Shown: positions 37,673 through 46,881 of the stretch, piece after piece
How positions within the stretch are numbered: position 1 is the first letter of the stretch
Layout: each line of letters begins with the position of its first letter
Source: Chengkuizengella axinellae
Lineage (GTDB): Bacteria; Bacillota; Bacilli; Paenibacillales; KCTC-33759
Length of the DNA stretch: 64,000 nt
Reading direction: 5' to 3'
Assembly: GCF_030730905.1 (NCBI RefSeq)
Contig: NZ_JAVAMP010000013.1
Span: 62,001-126,000, forward strand
Translations under genes and position numbers: made by a program
Notes under the pieces: generated by a model
What the model was told of the DNA's origin: nothing
The model's database searches: none
Seen by the model: only the letters and a program-made list of their open reading frames with translations

Positions 37673-37738
37673 ATTCATTTGATATGAATAAAAAACCAAA
37701 TTTCACATTTGGATATCATGTAAGAAAGGGTGACAGAG

Positions 37739-37823
37739 ATGAAGCAACAATTTTTAACTAAAACTTTTTTTGAATTTTCACTAATGATCTCAGGCATTCA
37801 TAGGAAGTGAGTTGAGCTTATGA
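37739..37823 (+). pseudogene. OppB-like permease, unit 1: deletion remnant
   Basis: GAAAGGGTG site, ATG, then MKQQFLTKTFFEFSLMISGI, nearly identical to the start of the intact gene at 38893 (KQTFFTRTFFEISLIIAGI). It jumps at once to the last seven codons of the same gene (GGA AGT GAG TTG AGC TTA TGA versus GGG AGT GAT ATG AAC TTA TGA). About 260 internal codons are deleted, out of frame. The stop still overlaps the ATG of the following OppC-like gene. Confidence 0.85.
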
Positions 37824-38848
37824 GTAAAAAAACAAAAAGCATTCTACTAATTTCAATCTGTTCCTCACTCATATTATTGCTGCTCATTGGAAGTCTAGTT
37901 TTTACCTTTTCGTTTAATGGGGAAATTCCGAAAACCAACATATTATATGATAAGGATGATCCAGATCAAATTATTGGGTCTATGCCATTTCCACCATCAT
38001 TACAAATCCCATTTGGAACAGACCGAGACGGAAATCATATGTTTTATCGTATTTTAGAAGGTGCACAAATTACGTTAGGTGTTGCCCTGCTAATCTCTGT
38101 GTTAAGCTTTTTGTTTGCATTTGTATTTGGAATTCTAGCTGGATTCTCAAAATCTAAATCAAAATACATCACGCAAACCTTGTTTACTTCATTTTATTTC
38201 ATTCCACAATCCATCATTGCGTATAACATGTTACATCCTTTACTATGGGAACCTTATGAAGGTTTTACTACAACATTGACTGAAAGAATACTTTTACAAA
38301 TCATAATATTAGCAGGCATCCTAGCCCCAACAACAGCGATTCTAATTTCAAGTGAAACAAAGCAGATTCTTCAGAAAGACTTTATTACTAGTACGATCAT
38401 TTTAGGGGGAGGTAAGTTCTATATTTTTTACAAACACCTGCTGCCTCACTTAAAACTGCGTTTATTTATCATTTTCCCTAAAATTGTTATTCAGTCTTTA
38501 CTAATTATCGCTCACTTAAGTTATTTCGGGCTTTACTTTGGAGGTACAGATATTTGTTATGATGATCTCTTATGCGACCCACCGAAACCATTTATAGAGG
38601 AATGGGCAAGTATGATAGGTATGTATTACGCGGACTTGCATATTTATTGGTGGATATTCCTAGGTCCAATGTTATTTTTAACACTAACTATACTGCTTCT
38701 AAGTGGAGTTTCAAAAGGAATGGAAGGATTGCTGGATATAAAACCAATAAAACATGTCAAATCAAGTAAAGTTTTAAATTCATCAAAAAAAGAACAAAAG
38801 GCTTCTAACCTAACTAAAAAAGACTTCGGTTTAGTCCATCGTTCTTAA
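37820..38848 (+). CDS. OppC/DppC-like ABC permease, unit 1
   Basis: 342 aa. TM1 8-30, a short extracytoplasmic segment with PFPPSLQIPFGTDRDGNHMF (the family signature FGTDxxGRD), further helices, and the EAA-like loop with DFITSTIILGGGKFYIFYKH. Six helices in total and a charged C-tail (SSKKEQKASNLTKKDFGLVH). Expected to pair with an OppB-like subunit; its own partner is deleted, so it may use the gene 45 bp downstream. No ATPase or binding protein gene is adjacent. Substrate unknown. Confidence 0.82.
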   Translation: MSKKTKSILLISICSSLILLLLIGSLVFTFSFNGEIPKTNILYDKDDPDQIIGSMPFPPSLQIPFGTDRDGNHMFYRILEGAQITLGVALLISVLSFLFAFVFGILAGFSKSKSKYITQTLFTSFYFIPQSIIAYNMLHPLLWEPYEGFTTTLTERILLQIIILAGILAPTTAILISSETKQILQKDFITSTIILGGGKFYIFYKHLLPHLKLRLFIIFPKIVIQSLLIIAHLSYFGLYFGGTDICYDDLLCDPPKPFIEEWASMIGMYYADLHIYWWIFLGPMLFLTLTILLLSGVSKGMEGLLDIKPIKHVKSSKVLNSSKKEQKASNLTKKDFGLVHRS

Positions 38849-38892
38849 AGAGGGCAAGTTCATTATTTATATTATAAGGGAGGATGACAAAG

Positions 38893-39765
38893 ATGAAGCA
38901 AACATTTTTCACAAGAACTTTTTTTGAAATTTCACTAATTATCGCAGGAATTATGTTAGTCAGTGCAGCCATACCCCTCTTTCAATTAAATGATATCTCT
39001 CTATTGAATTATGGAAAGACCGTTTGGGGAATCGCTAAGGAATTAGCTACACCACATGATTTAATTTATATTAATCCATTGTCTGGTGAAGAAAGAAATC
39101 TATTCCCTATTATATTTGAGGCTTATTTCAATAGTATGAAAATTTTTTTTCTAGCGTTAATCATATCGTTGTTTATATCCGTATTTTTATTAGTCTTATA
39201 TTTTTCTGTAAGTGAACGTATTAAGAAATCAATTGAAGGTATAGGATATGTAATTAGTTCATTACCTGATATATTCATTATCGGTATTTTTCAAATCTTC
39301 ATTGTATGGTTTTTTAAAAGAACTGGAATATTGATCCTTGATGTTGCTGCAACCATGGGGAATCCAATCGTCCTTCTCCCAGCCATCACGCTAAGTGTAC
39401 TCCCTACCTTCTTTTTCTTCATATTAATGGTTACCATTTTAAAAGAAGAGGAAGAAATGTCTTATGTTGAGCTTGCCAAAAGCAAAGGTTTAAGAAAATA
39501 CAGAATTCTATTTATGCATATGATGAGAAATGTTTTAATCAGCTTGACCAACCACGGCAAACATATTATGTGGCTTATGTTATCCAATTTATTAATGTTG
39601 GAATATTTGTATAATGTTTTTGGAGTTACTCCCTTTTTATTTTCGTATGGGGAACCGTCTATCTTTGCAGTCACTTCTATATTCATTTTTTTACCATTCT
39701 TCATGTTACTAAAAATATTAGAATTTACATTTGAACGAAGAATAGGGAGTGATATGAACTTATGA
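38893..39765 (+). CDS. OppB/DppB-like ABC permease, unit 2
   Basis: 290 aa from ATG at 38893; the ATG at 38884 abuts GGGAGG. Six helices; conserved segment YVELAKSKGLRKYRILFMHM-region is the EAA loop that contacts the ATPase. PDIFIIGIFQIFIVWFF and VLPTFFFFILMVTIL are membrane spans. Stop overlaps the ATG of the next (broken) OppC-like gene. Together with the unit 1 OppC it can rebuild one complete pair. Confidence 0.82.
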   Translation: MKQTFFTRTFFEISLIIAGIMLVSAAIPLFQLNDISLLNYGKTVWGIAKELATPHDLIYINPLSGEERNLFPIIFEAYFNSMKIFFLALIISLFISVFLLVLYFSVSERIKKSIEGIGYVISSLPDIFIIGIFQIFIVWFFKRTGILILDVAATMGNPIVLLPAITLSVLPTFFFFILMVTILKEEEEMSYVELAKSKGLRKYRILFMHMMRNVLISLTNHGKHIMWLMLSNLLMLEYLYNVFGVTPFLFSYGEPSIFAVTSIFIFLPFFMLLKILEFTFERRIGSDMNL

Positions 39766-40405
39766 GTAAAAAAACAAAAAGTATTCTAATCATTTCAATC
39801 TGTTCGTCCTTGGTCTTATTCATGATGATTGGAAGTCTAATCTTTACAGTATTTAAATCGTAATCATGGCTCTTATTCTTGCACCAACAACAGCGATTCT
39901 AATTTCAAATGAAACAAAGCAGATTCTTCAGAAAGATTTTATTACAAGCACTATGGTTTTAGGGGGAAGTACGTTCTATATTTTTTACAAACACCTTCTG
40001 CCTCACATAAAACTGCGTTTATTTATTATTTATCCTAAAATTGTCATTCAGTCTTTACTTATAATCGCTCATTTAAGTTATTTCAAGCTTTACTTTGGAG
40101 GCACAGATATTTGTTATGATGATTTCCCGTGTGATCCACCAAAGCCATTTATTGAAGAGTGGGCTAGCATGATCGGTTTGCATTACTTAAATCTGCACAA
40201 TTCTTGGTGGATTTTCTTAGGTCCTATGTTATTTTTAACACTTACTATTCTGTTGCTAAGTGGAATCTCGAAAGGAATGGAAGGATTGCTGGATATAAAT
40301 TCGAAGACACAAATGAAATCTAAGAAGATTTTAAATACATCCAAAAAAGAAAAAGAGGCTTCAAACTTAACTAAAAATGATTTTGGTTTAGTCCATCATT
40401 CATGA
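39762..40405 (+). pseudogene. OppC-like permease, unit 2: internal deletion
   Basis: Starts MSKKTKSILIISICSSLVLF and reaches FTVFKS-stop after 33 codons; homology to unit 1 resumes immediately in another frame (QIVIMALILAPTTAILIS) and continues to the natural C-terminus LTKNDFGLVHHS. About 125 codons holding TM2, TM3 and the FGTDRDG signature are missing. The 3' frame (39866-40405) is open but lacks a site and is unlikely to be made. Confidence 0.88.
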
Positions 40406-40440
40406 CTCATGATTTAAAAAGACAAATAAGCCCACCTTAA

Positions 40441-40471
40441 CAAAAAAAACTCCAGTAGGAGTTTTTTTTGT
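40441..40471 (+). terminator. terminator after permease unit 2
   Basis: AAAAAAAACTCC / GGAGTTTTTTTT, 4-nt loop. Confidence 0.8.
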
Positions 40472-40581
40472 TTTAACCATTGGTAAAAAAAGGTTTTATA
40501 GTTTTGTTTTTTTATGTTAAAATATTCAATTATTATGAATAAAAAAACATCGATTTTGGTTCAATAGGGAGGATGAAAGAT

Positions 40582-41451
40582 TTGGTGAGGTTTGTATCAA
40601 AAACGATGTTTGAAATGATATTAATTATAATAGGAATCATACTTGTTAGTACAACGATCTCTCTCTTTCAAATGAAGGATTTCTCTCTACTCACTTTTGG
40701 GAATAATTTCGTTACAATTACAACTGACATCATTTCCCCTCAAAATCTAGTTTATATCAATCCAATATCTGATGTTGAACGAAATCTCTTCCCTATTATT
40801 TTAAATGCATACTTTAGTAGTGCACAAATATTTTTTCTAGCCTTAATCATATCCTTATTTATATCTTTATCGATGATCGTTTTATACTTTTCAGCAAGTC
40901 ATCGCTTGAAAAAATCAATAGAAAGAATTGGTTTTATCATTAGCTCTTTGCCAGACATTTTTCTTATCGTGATCACTCAAATTTTCGTTGTTTGGTTTTT
41001 TAAACAAACAGGTATTTTGGTGTTTGATTTTGTTGCAACGATGGACAATCATATCGTCCTTGTTCCAGCTATCATATTGAGTGTGCTGCCTACCTTCTTT
41101 TTTTTCAGCTTAATGATCTCTATTTTACGAGAGGAAGAAGGAATGGCTTATGTTGAGCTTGCTAAAAGTAAAGGATTAAAAAAATATAGAATCTTATTTA
41201 TCCATATGATGAGAAACATTTTAATTAGTTTAACAACTCACGGAAAACATATTACTTGGTTCATGTTATCCAATTTACTTGTATTAGAGTATCTATTTAA
41301 TGTGTTCGGTGTTACTTCATTTTTGTTTTCATATAATACATCTTCTATTTTTACTGTAACCTGCATTTTACTATTCGTACCTTTATTTTTAATTTTAAAA
41401 ACATTACAGTTTACCTTTTCTCAGAAGATAGGGAGTGAACTCAATCTATGA
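40582..41451 (+). CDS. OppB/DppB-like ABC permease, unit 3
   Basis: 289 aa from TTG at 40582, 9 nt after GGGAGG, in the same layout as the unit 2 gene (an ATG at 40573 abuts the site). Six helices; EAA loop YVELAKSKGLKKYRILFIHM; INPISDVERNLFPIILNAYF in the outer loop is shared with unit 2. Own promoter region similar to unit 1. Stop overlaps the ATG of the next gene by 4 bp. Intact pair. Confidence 0.83.
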   Translation: MVRFVSKTMFEMILIIIGIILVSTTISLFQMKDFSLLTFGNNFVTITTDIISPQNLVYINPISDVERNLFPIILNAYFSSAQIFFLALIISLFISLSMIVLYFSASHRLKKSIERIGFIISSLPDIFLIVITQIFVVWFFKQTGILVFDFVATMDNHIVLVPAIILSVLPTFFFFSLMISILREEEGMAYVELAKSKGLKKYRILFIHMMRNILISLTTHGKHITWFMLSNLLVLEYLFNVFGVTSFLFSYNTSSIFTVTCILLFVPLFLILKTLQFTFSQKIGSELNL

Positions 41452-42464
41452 ATCCAAAAACTAAACATATTATTGTCATATTCATATGTTCTACGATCAT
41501 TCTATCCTTAGTTGTAGGCAGTTTGATTTTTAATGTTGTATTTAACGGAGAAATCCCACAAACCAGAGTTTTAAATGATGATTCAGGTAATTTGATTGCC
41601 ATTGCACCATTTCCACCTTCCTTCCAGTTTCCTATGGGAACAGATAGAGATGGCAACGACATGTTTTATGTCATTTTAAAAGGTGCTATGTATACTATAG
41701 GTGTTTCTCTTATTATTTCATGCCTTAGCTTTGCCCTTGCATTTGTTTTTGGAATTATAGGAGCATTTACTAAATCAAAGTCAAAATATATCACGCAAAC
41801 ACTCTTCACTTCGTTTTATTTCATTCCGCAATCCATCATTGCGTATAATTTGTTATTTCCATTTTTGTGGGAGCCTCCAGGGGGTTACACCACAACATTG
41901 ACGGAAAGAATTGTATTGCAAATTGTTGTGTTATCCATACTAACACTTCCTACTACAGCCATTTTAATTTCTAATGAAGCTGTACAATTACTACAAAAAG
42001 AATATATTACAAGTGCTAAAGTTTTAGGAGCGAGTCGTTTTTTTATTTTACGAAAACATCTATTACCCCACTTAAAATTAAGATTGTTTATTATATATCC
42101 TAAAATTATCATTCAAGTACTATTGATCTTGGCACACTTAGGCTTTTTTAATTTATTCCTTGGAGGAACAGCTGTAGATCATGAATATGGAGGTTCACCT
42201 GCACCATATGTAAATGAGTGGGCTGGTTTCATGGGAACCAATTACTTAGAATTGTACAATAAAGCCTGGATTTTCTTAGGTCCTATGTTTTTCTTCGCAT
42301 TAACGATATTGCTATTGAACGGATTATCCAAAGGAATAGAGAACTTATTAGAAACACAACTTGACCCACAAATTATACATAAGAAACAAAACATAAAATC
42401 TAAAACTATAATAGGAGTTTCAAACATAAAAAAAGACGATTTTTCTTTGGTAAAAAGCTCATAG
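41448..42464 (+). CDS. OppC/DppC-like ABC permease, unit 3
   Basis: 338 aa. Same architecture as unit 1: TM1 8-30, PFPPSFQFPMGTDRDGNDMF, loop EYITSAKVLGASRFFILRKH (EAA loop, with the Gly at the usual place), C-tail KKDDFSLVKSS. Differs from units 1 and 2 in the late outer loop (GGTAVDHEYGGSPAPYVNEW in place of GGTDICYDD...). Forms the only complete pair with the preceding gene. No ATPase gene nearby, so it must share one encoded elsewhere. Confidence 0.83.
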   Translation: MNPKTKHIIVIFICSTIILSLVVGSLIFNVVFNGEIPQTRVLNDDSGNLIAIAPFPPSFQFPMGTDRDGNDMFYVILKGAMYTIGVSLIISCLSFALAFVFGIIGAFTKSKSKYITQTLFTSFYFIPQSIIAYNLLFPFLWEPPGGYTTTLTERIVLQIVVLSILTLPTTAILISNEAVQLLQKEYITSAKVLGASRFFILRKHLLPHLKLRLFIIYPKIIIQVLLILAHLGFFNLFLGGTAVDHEYGGSPAPYVNEWAGFMGTNYLELYNKAWIFLGPMFFFALTILLLNGLSKGIENLLETQLDPQIIHKKQNIKSKTIIGVSNIKKDDFSLVKSS

Positions 42465-42599
42465 CATTTATTTACGATATATACACTCTATCTGTTACAT
42501 TCGTATTTATTAATTATTACAGCTATTTTGTCAGTGAGTGTAGCTTCATCTGTTTTTCAAAAGCAGGGGGCAGCAGGTTCTCTTATTTAGCTATAAAGC

Positions 42600-42632
42600 A
42601 GAATTTCTCCGATTGGAGAGATTCTTTTTTTA
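42600..42632 (+). terminator. terminator after permease unit 3
   Basis: AGAAT-TCTCC / GGAGA-ATTCT with GATT loop, followed by seven T. Confidence 0.85.
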
Positions 42633-42760
42633 TGCTGTTTTCATTAAAACTTATATTTTTTAATTCTTTAGTTATAAAAAATTAATAGATTAGCATAGAC
42701 ATGAAGTAGATCTAGATTTATAGTTCATCTCAAAATAGATTCGGAAAGGAAGGAATAATA

Positions 42761-42925
42761 ATGGCAAAATCTAAACGAGGTAAAGCTTTGTGGAAAACAC
42801 CTGCTAGAAGTAGAGGCACTTGTCCTATCTGCAATTCCACTCGCATTAAATTACTTTATGATATTGTGAACGAAGATGGAGAGAATTTAAAGGTTTGTAA
42901 AAGATGCCAGAAACATAAAATTTAA
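42761..42925 (+). CDS. small zinc-ribbon protein, unknown
   Basis: 54 aa. CPIC (about residue 21-24) and CKRC (46-49) form a CxxC-x(n)-CxxC zinc ribbon, preceded by a basic arm AKSKRGKALWKTPARSRGT. GGAAGG site before ATG. Resembles short treble-clef/ribosome-associated zinc proteins in Bacillales, but no function is known to me. Confidence 0.7.
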   Translation: MAKSKRGKALWKTPARSRGTCPICNSTRIKLLYDIVNEDGENLKVCKRCQKHKI

Positions 42926-43056
42926 ATCGGTATATTGAAAAACACATCAATAATAATTTCAATTAAAAATTGCCATAATAAAGGTGCTCCAATAAAGAGA
43001 ATCTTGTTTAACAACAGGGTTTCATTATATTTAGATTAATAAGGAGACATTAAATC

Positions 43057-43185
43057 ATGGCTAAAACAAACCGCACAAAAGAAAATGAATTTAAAATGAA
43101 AAAGCAAAACCCAAAACCTCATGGTAAAGTTGAATCTTTTGATGAAATTTGGGAGGAACAGAAGGAAGGAAAAACTAAAACTTAA
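43057..43185 (+). CDS. small charged peptide, unknown
   Basis: 42 aa, MAKTNRTKENEFKMKKQNPK start, highly charged, rich in Lys/Glu/Asn, no Cys and no membrane segment. AAGGAGA 9 nt before ATG and a strong terminator directly after support a real gene. The composition recalls minor small acid-soluble spore proteins, but this is a guess. Confidence 0.6.
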   Translation: MAKTNRTKENEFKMKKQNPKPHGKVESFDEIWEEQKEGKTKT

Positions 43186-43200
43186 GATTTAAAGTTGTTC

Positions 43201-43238
43201 AAAAAAACTTCTTTAATCATTGAAGAAGTTTTTTTATT
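43201..43238 (+). terminator. terminator of the 42-aa peptide gene
   Basis: AAAAAAACTTCTT / AAGAAGTTTTTTT. Confidence 0.8.
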
Positions 43239-43348
43239 TTTCCTTTATTAAAAGAAGAAGTGTTGTCTTGCTCAGAATAGACTATGTTATACTCTTTGTA
43301 CAGTTCACATAACATGAAAAATGATGAAGAGCAATAATGAGGTAAAAG

Positions 43349-44350
43349 ATGAGTAATATACAATTTAAAAAACTGTGTGGAAAATCGCAGCTTGGTGAAA
43401 TAATTAGTTCTCCAGCAGCCGTATCGGGCGGGCTTTTACACAAAATGTATGTCATAGAAACTTCACAGGGGAAATATGCAATAAAAATATTAAACCCTCA
43501 AATCATGATGAGAGCCGAAGCGATGCAGAACTATATCCATTCTGAAAAAATCGCCAATTTATTATCAAACACCATTCCTGCTCTACCAGCAAAAAAATGT
43601 AATCATACTTTTATACAAGAGTTCGAAAATGTTTTCTATCTAATATTCGATTGGATAGATGGCCATTGTCTTAAACCTAATGAAATCGAAACTGACCATT
43701 GTGAAAAAATAGGTACTATTCTTGCTGATATACATAAAGCTGACTTTTCAGAGTTAAATATATTGGATGAAAGATCAAATTATGAAATGCAAACTGATTG
43801 GGATCACTATTTACATAAAGGAAAAGAAAGTAATTCCGAATGGGTTAAACTACTGCTTGAAAACATGAAGAAACTTAAATCTTGGACTAAAATAACAAAT
43901 GAATCAGTAAAGCTGCTTGCATCCAATCATGTGATTAGTCACAGGGATTTAGATCCCAAAAATGTGATGTGGAACTTTGACAATCCTATTCTAATTGATT
44001 GGGAATCAGCCGGCCATATAAATCCATTGCAAGACTTGATAGAAACAGCAATATATTGGTCGAAAATGAAAGTAGGGGACATTGATAAGAAAAGGTTTTT
44101 TGCATTTATAAATGGATATAAAAAGAGAACTGGAATACTAGAAGCAAATTGGAAAATGGTGTTAGCAAATGGATTCTGGGGAAAACTAGGATGGCTTGAA
44201 TATAATTTAAAGAGATCTCTATGGATAGAATGTTCAGACGAAGAAGAACAGCAATTAGGGACTTCTCAAGTCATTAGCACAATAAATGCTATAAATCAAT
44301 ATTCAGATATGACCCCAAAATTAGAGAATTGGTTAAACAATGAATTGTAA
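43349..44350 (+). CDS. APH/choline-kinase-like phosphotransferase
   Basis: 333 aa. Aminoglycoside-phosphotransferase fold: N-lobe with GKYAIKILNP (ATP-binding Lys), Brenner motif SHRDLDPKNVMWNFDN (catalytic Asp and Asn) and metal motif PILIDWESAGHINPLQDLIE. Cytosolic small-molecule kinase; substrate (antibiotic, sugar or choline-like) unknown. The ribosome-binding site is modest (GAGGT). Monocistronic. Confidence 0.85.
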   Translation: MSNIQFKKLCGKSQLGEIISSPAAVSGGLLHKMYVIETSQGKYAIKILNPQIMMRAEAMQNYIHSEKIANLLSNTIPALPAKKCNHTFIQEFENVFYLIFDWIDGHCLKPNEIETDHCEKIGTILADIHKADFSELNILDERSNYEMQTDWDHYLHKGKESNSEWVKLLLENMKKLKSWTKITNESVKLLASNHVISHRDLDPKNVMWNFDNPILIDWESAGHINPLQDLIETAIYWSKMKVGDIDKKRFFAFINGYKKRTGILEANWKMVLANGFWGKLGWLEYNLKRSLWIECSDEEEQQLGTSQVISTINAINQYSDMTPKLENWLNNEL

Positions 44351-44402
44351 TTGATAGATTTGTTGTTATATTAACTATTAATTAAATTGAAAACCTGAAC
44401 CT

Positions 44403-44437
44403 AAACAAACCAACTTTTTTGATGTGTTGGTTTGTTT
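44403..44437 (-). terminator. terminator of the MFS-TetR operon
   Basis: Perfect 12-bp stem AAACAAACCAAC / GTTGGTTTGTTT, 11-nt loop. Confidence 0.75.
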
Positions 44438-44461
44438 CATTCACAAATAGTTTAACAGTTT

Positions 44462-45079
44462 TTATTTCACTTCAAGGATCATTTTTAAATATTCCAAAAA
44501 CAAAACAGACTGTTGTTTCGATTTCAAATCTTCCTTTGATAATATAGATTGATCTACAGATAATCCATCTATAAACGTAATAATGGATCTAGCTATCACT
44601 TCGCTGTCAAACTTGTCGCTGAATTCACCATCTTGTTGTCCCTGCTCAATAATATCAGCATATATTTTAAAACCATTGTAATAACGATTCTTACAATATT
44701 CTTTTCTTCGGTCATTATTTCTTCCCGTTATGAAAAACTCTAATTTTGAAGGGGCTAGAGGATCCATCTCATCATCTGGTTTTCGTTCTTCACCATAAAT
44801 GGATTCCAGCAACAAATCCCAATAAGATTGAACACTCCCTTTTAATATCTCAGAGATTTCAATTGATTCATGGTTTAATTCTTCTTCAAGAATGCATTCG
44901 AACACATCCTCTTTGTTTGAAAAATATTGATATAAACCACCTCTGCTCACACCTGTTTCATCCATGATGTGTTTCATTGTTGTATGTTCATAACCAAGTT
45001 CAATAAAAACGTTCTTAGCTGCATTCAATATGTTAGCTCGGCGCTGCTCCTTGTGCTCCTTGCTGACTTTCGGAGACAT
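44462..45079 (-). CDS. TetR-family transcriptional regulator
   Basis: 205 aa. N-terminal HTH ANILNAAKNVFIELGYEHTT and MKHIMDETGVSRGGLYQYFS with NKEDVF are typical TetR. C-terminal ligand domain unassigned. Its start lies 47 bp inside the end of the MFS gene, so the two are coupled. Two 18-bp palindromes upstream of the MFS gene are its probable operators, giving autorepression released by a drug-like ligand. Confidence 0.92.
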   Translation of the reverse strand: MSPKVSKEHKEQRRANILNAAKNVFIELGYEHTTMKHIMDETGVSRGGLYQYFSNKEDVFECILEEELNHESIEISEILKGSVQSYWDLLLESIYGEERKPDDEMDPLAPSKLEFFITGRNNDRRKEYCKNRYYNGFKIYADIIEQGQQDGEFSDKFDSEVIARSIITFIDGLSVDQSILSKEDLKSKQQSVLFLEYLKMILEVK

Positions 45080-46307
45080 CTATCTTCCCCCGCTCTATTT
45101 TACTTTTAAACGTGTAGCCAATAATTGACGTTGCGATTAAAAGAGATCCGGTGAGTAAAAATGTTGGAATCACACCCAATACAGTCACAAGCATACCTCC
45201 TAATAAAGGTCCAATGATAGTCGCGGTTGTAGTCACACTATTAATAACACCAAATACTCTCCCTGTCATATGTACAGGTGTATCAGTTTGAACAGTCGCT
45301 TGAAAAGGGATAAATACTAATCCAGCAGCAAAACCTGCTATCAACCCCATAGCTGGTGCCCATATACTAGATAGTACCAAATCTAGTCCTGTTAATACAG
45401 CCATCATACCAAATCCTAATCCAATTCCGCAAACACCAATAAACATTAATTGAAGAGTATTGTAGTCCGTTTTTTTCGCCAATAACAATCCAGAAAAGAA
45501 CATGCCCAGTCCCGCTGCTGTTACAATATACCCAAACAAATCTGGAGAGACATCAGATAATCCTCTGATTAAAACGATAATTTGAGAATCTGAAAGTTGT
45601 AAAATAAGCAGGCTAATTCCTAAAACCAACATCCCAGTCATAAAAAAACGATTACCTTTAATGAATGACATCCCTTCTAAAAACTCTTCTTTAAAAGAAG
45701 TTGTACCAGACTCTTTGAAATCCTTCTGCTCATTTATAACATTAACTCCTTTTGGTAATAGGATGATGAGCAGCGCGGATATCATAAATGTTGCTGAGTC
45801 TATATAAAATACGAGCTTTGTTCCAAAAGCTGCTACCAGCAAACCGCTCAGTAAAGGTCCTAATACCTTAGTCCCCGAATCAATCATAGATGTTATAGAC
45901 ATTGCACTTTTCATATGATTTTCATGTACCAATTCCTTCAGCTTTCCATTTTTGGCTGGAATAAATACAGCCGATAACATACCAATTAAAAACAAGCAAA
46001 CATAAACTGTCCAAATAGAATCAGCAAATGCAAGTAAAAGAATAAGTCCAGCTCTTACCCAATCTGATATCATCATTAACATTTTCCGACTAACTCGGTC
46101 TGCAACCGTACCCGCAATAGGTCCTAAAAGAGCCATAGGCACAGCCAAGCACAAAATAATAAAAGACATCTCCATAGCTGATGCATTCCAATTTAATCCT
46201 ACCAAAGTAATGATCGCAACAATACTTAACCAGTCTCCAAGACCAGAGATTAATTGAGCTATCATCAAAATGATAAAACCTTTATTTTTCCCTAAACGTA
46301 CATCCAA
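45033..46307 (-). CDS. MFS exporter (EntS/MFS_3 type)
   Basis: 424 aa, 12 helices. AQLISGLGDWLSIVAIITLV opening, GPIAGTVADRVSRKMLMMIS (MFS loop 2-3 motif), and FIPAKNGKLKELVHENHMKS in the centre loop are typical of the macrolide/enterobactin exporter group. TTG start at 46307 with GGAGGGG 8 nt upstream. Promoter region carries the TetR sites. Probable drug or siderophore efflux. Confidence 0.9.
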   Translation of the reverse strand: MDVRLGKNKGFIILMIAQLISGLGDWLSIVAIITLVGLNWNASAMEMSFIILCLAVPMALLGPIAGTVADRVSRKMLMMISDWVRAGLILLLAFADSIWTVYVCLFLIGMLSAVFIPAKNGKLKELVHENHMKSAMSITSMIDSGTKVLGPLLSGLLVAAFGTKLVFYIDSATFMISALLIILLPKGVNVINEQKDFKESGTTSFKEEFLEGMSFIKGNRFFMTGMLVLGISLLILQLSDSQIIVLIRGLSDVSPDLFGYIVTAAGLGMFFSGLLLAKKTDYNTLQLMFIGVCGIGLGFGMMAVLTGLDLVLSSIWAPAMGLIAGFAAGLVFIPFQATVQTDTPVHMTGRVFGVINSVTTTATIIGPLLGGMLVTVLGVIPTFLLTGSLLIATSIIGYTFKSKIERGKIDVSESQQGAQGAAPS

Positions 46308-46327
46308 TGATCTTCCCCTCCAATAAT

Positions 46328-46378
46328 AACGACACTATTGTCTTTTTCATTTTCAATTATAACGACATAAGTGTCGTT
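46328..46378. promoter_or_regulatory. paired TetR operators upstream of the MFS gene
   Basis: Site 1, 46361-46378: AACGACA-TAAG-TGTCGTT, perfect 7-bp arms. Site 2, 46328-46345: AACGACA-CTAT-TGTCTTT, one mismatch. Centres are 33 bp apart, about three helical turns, so two dimers would sit on one DNA face. Confidence 0.7.
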
Positions 46379-46461
46379 AATCAACCCTTTTATTTTATAT
46401 TTCATTATTCACTTTATTATTGTAGTTTTTTCCATTGGATTCCAATATGGGCTAAAGACCA

Positions 46462-46495
46462 AATCATCTCCTAGACTTTAGTCTAGAAGATGATT
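46462..46495. other. 34-bp hairpin downstream of the small wHTH gene
   Basis: AATCATCT-c-CTAGAC-ttta-GTCTAG-a-AGATGATT: 14 paired bases, one mismatch. No clear T-run; may terminate the minus-strand gene or be a binding site. Confidence 0.45.
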
Positions 46496-46559
46496 GATCA
46501 AATGTAATGAGAGATCGACTTCAACATATCAAAAATCATCTACTATGTTGATTTTCTTC

Positions 46560-46790
46560 TTAATAAGGAGAATCATAATCTCGAGTTGTTATAATTTTTA
46601 TATTTTGTGTATTAGAATCTGGACATTCTATATATTTATCTTTAACAAGTCCATTTAATACTGAACGAACTGTTTTTTCACCTTTACCTGTTTTGATTTC
46701 TAACTCTTGAATGGTTGGCATTCTTCTTCTAGTTGCGGAAAAATTATAGAGGATTCTTAATACTTTTCTTTCTAAGTCTGTAAGCATCAT
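46560..46790 (-). CDS. small winged-helix (LexA-DBD-like) protein
   Basis: 76 aa. LTDLERKVLRILYNFSATRR then MPTIQELEIKTGKGEKTVRS and VLNGLVKDKYIECPD form a winged HTH much like the LexA DNA-binding half, without the peptidase part. AAAGGGTGAT before tandem ATGATG. A truncated second copy lies at 48945-49037. Probably a small DNA-binding regulator; target unknown. Confidence 0.72.
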   Translation of the reverse strand: MMLTDLERKVLRILYNFSATRRRMPTIQELEIKTGKGEKTVRSVLNGLVKDKYIECPDSNTQNIKIITTRDYDSPY

Positions 46791-46881
46791 ATCACCCTTT
46801 TTCAGAACATTTGTTCTTATTATATAAGAGGTACATGACTATATGCAATAACACAATTCATTGTTTGGTTTTTAGGAACAA

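Noticed and set aside
42465-42591. 43-codon frame directly after the unit 3 OppC stop, ending SVASSVFQKQGAAGSLI
   Set aside because: No start or ribosome-binding site; it simply continues the upstream frame past the stop. It could be a protein remnant, but nothing recognisable supports that.
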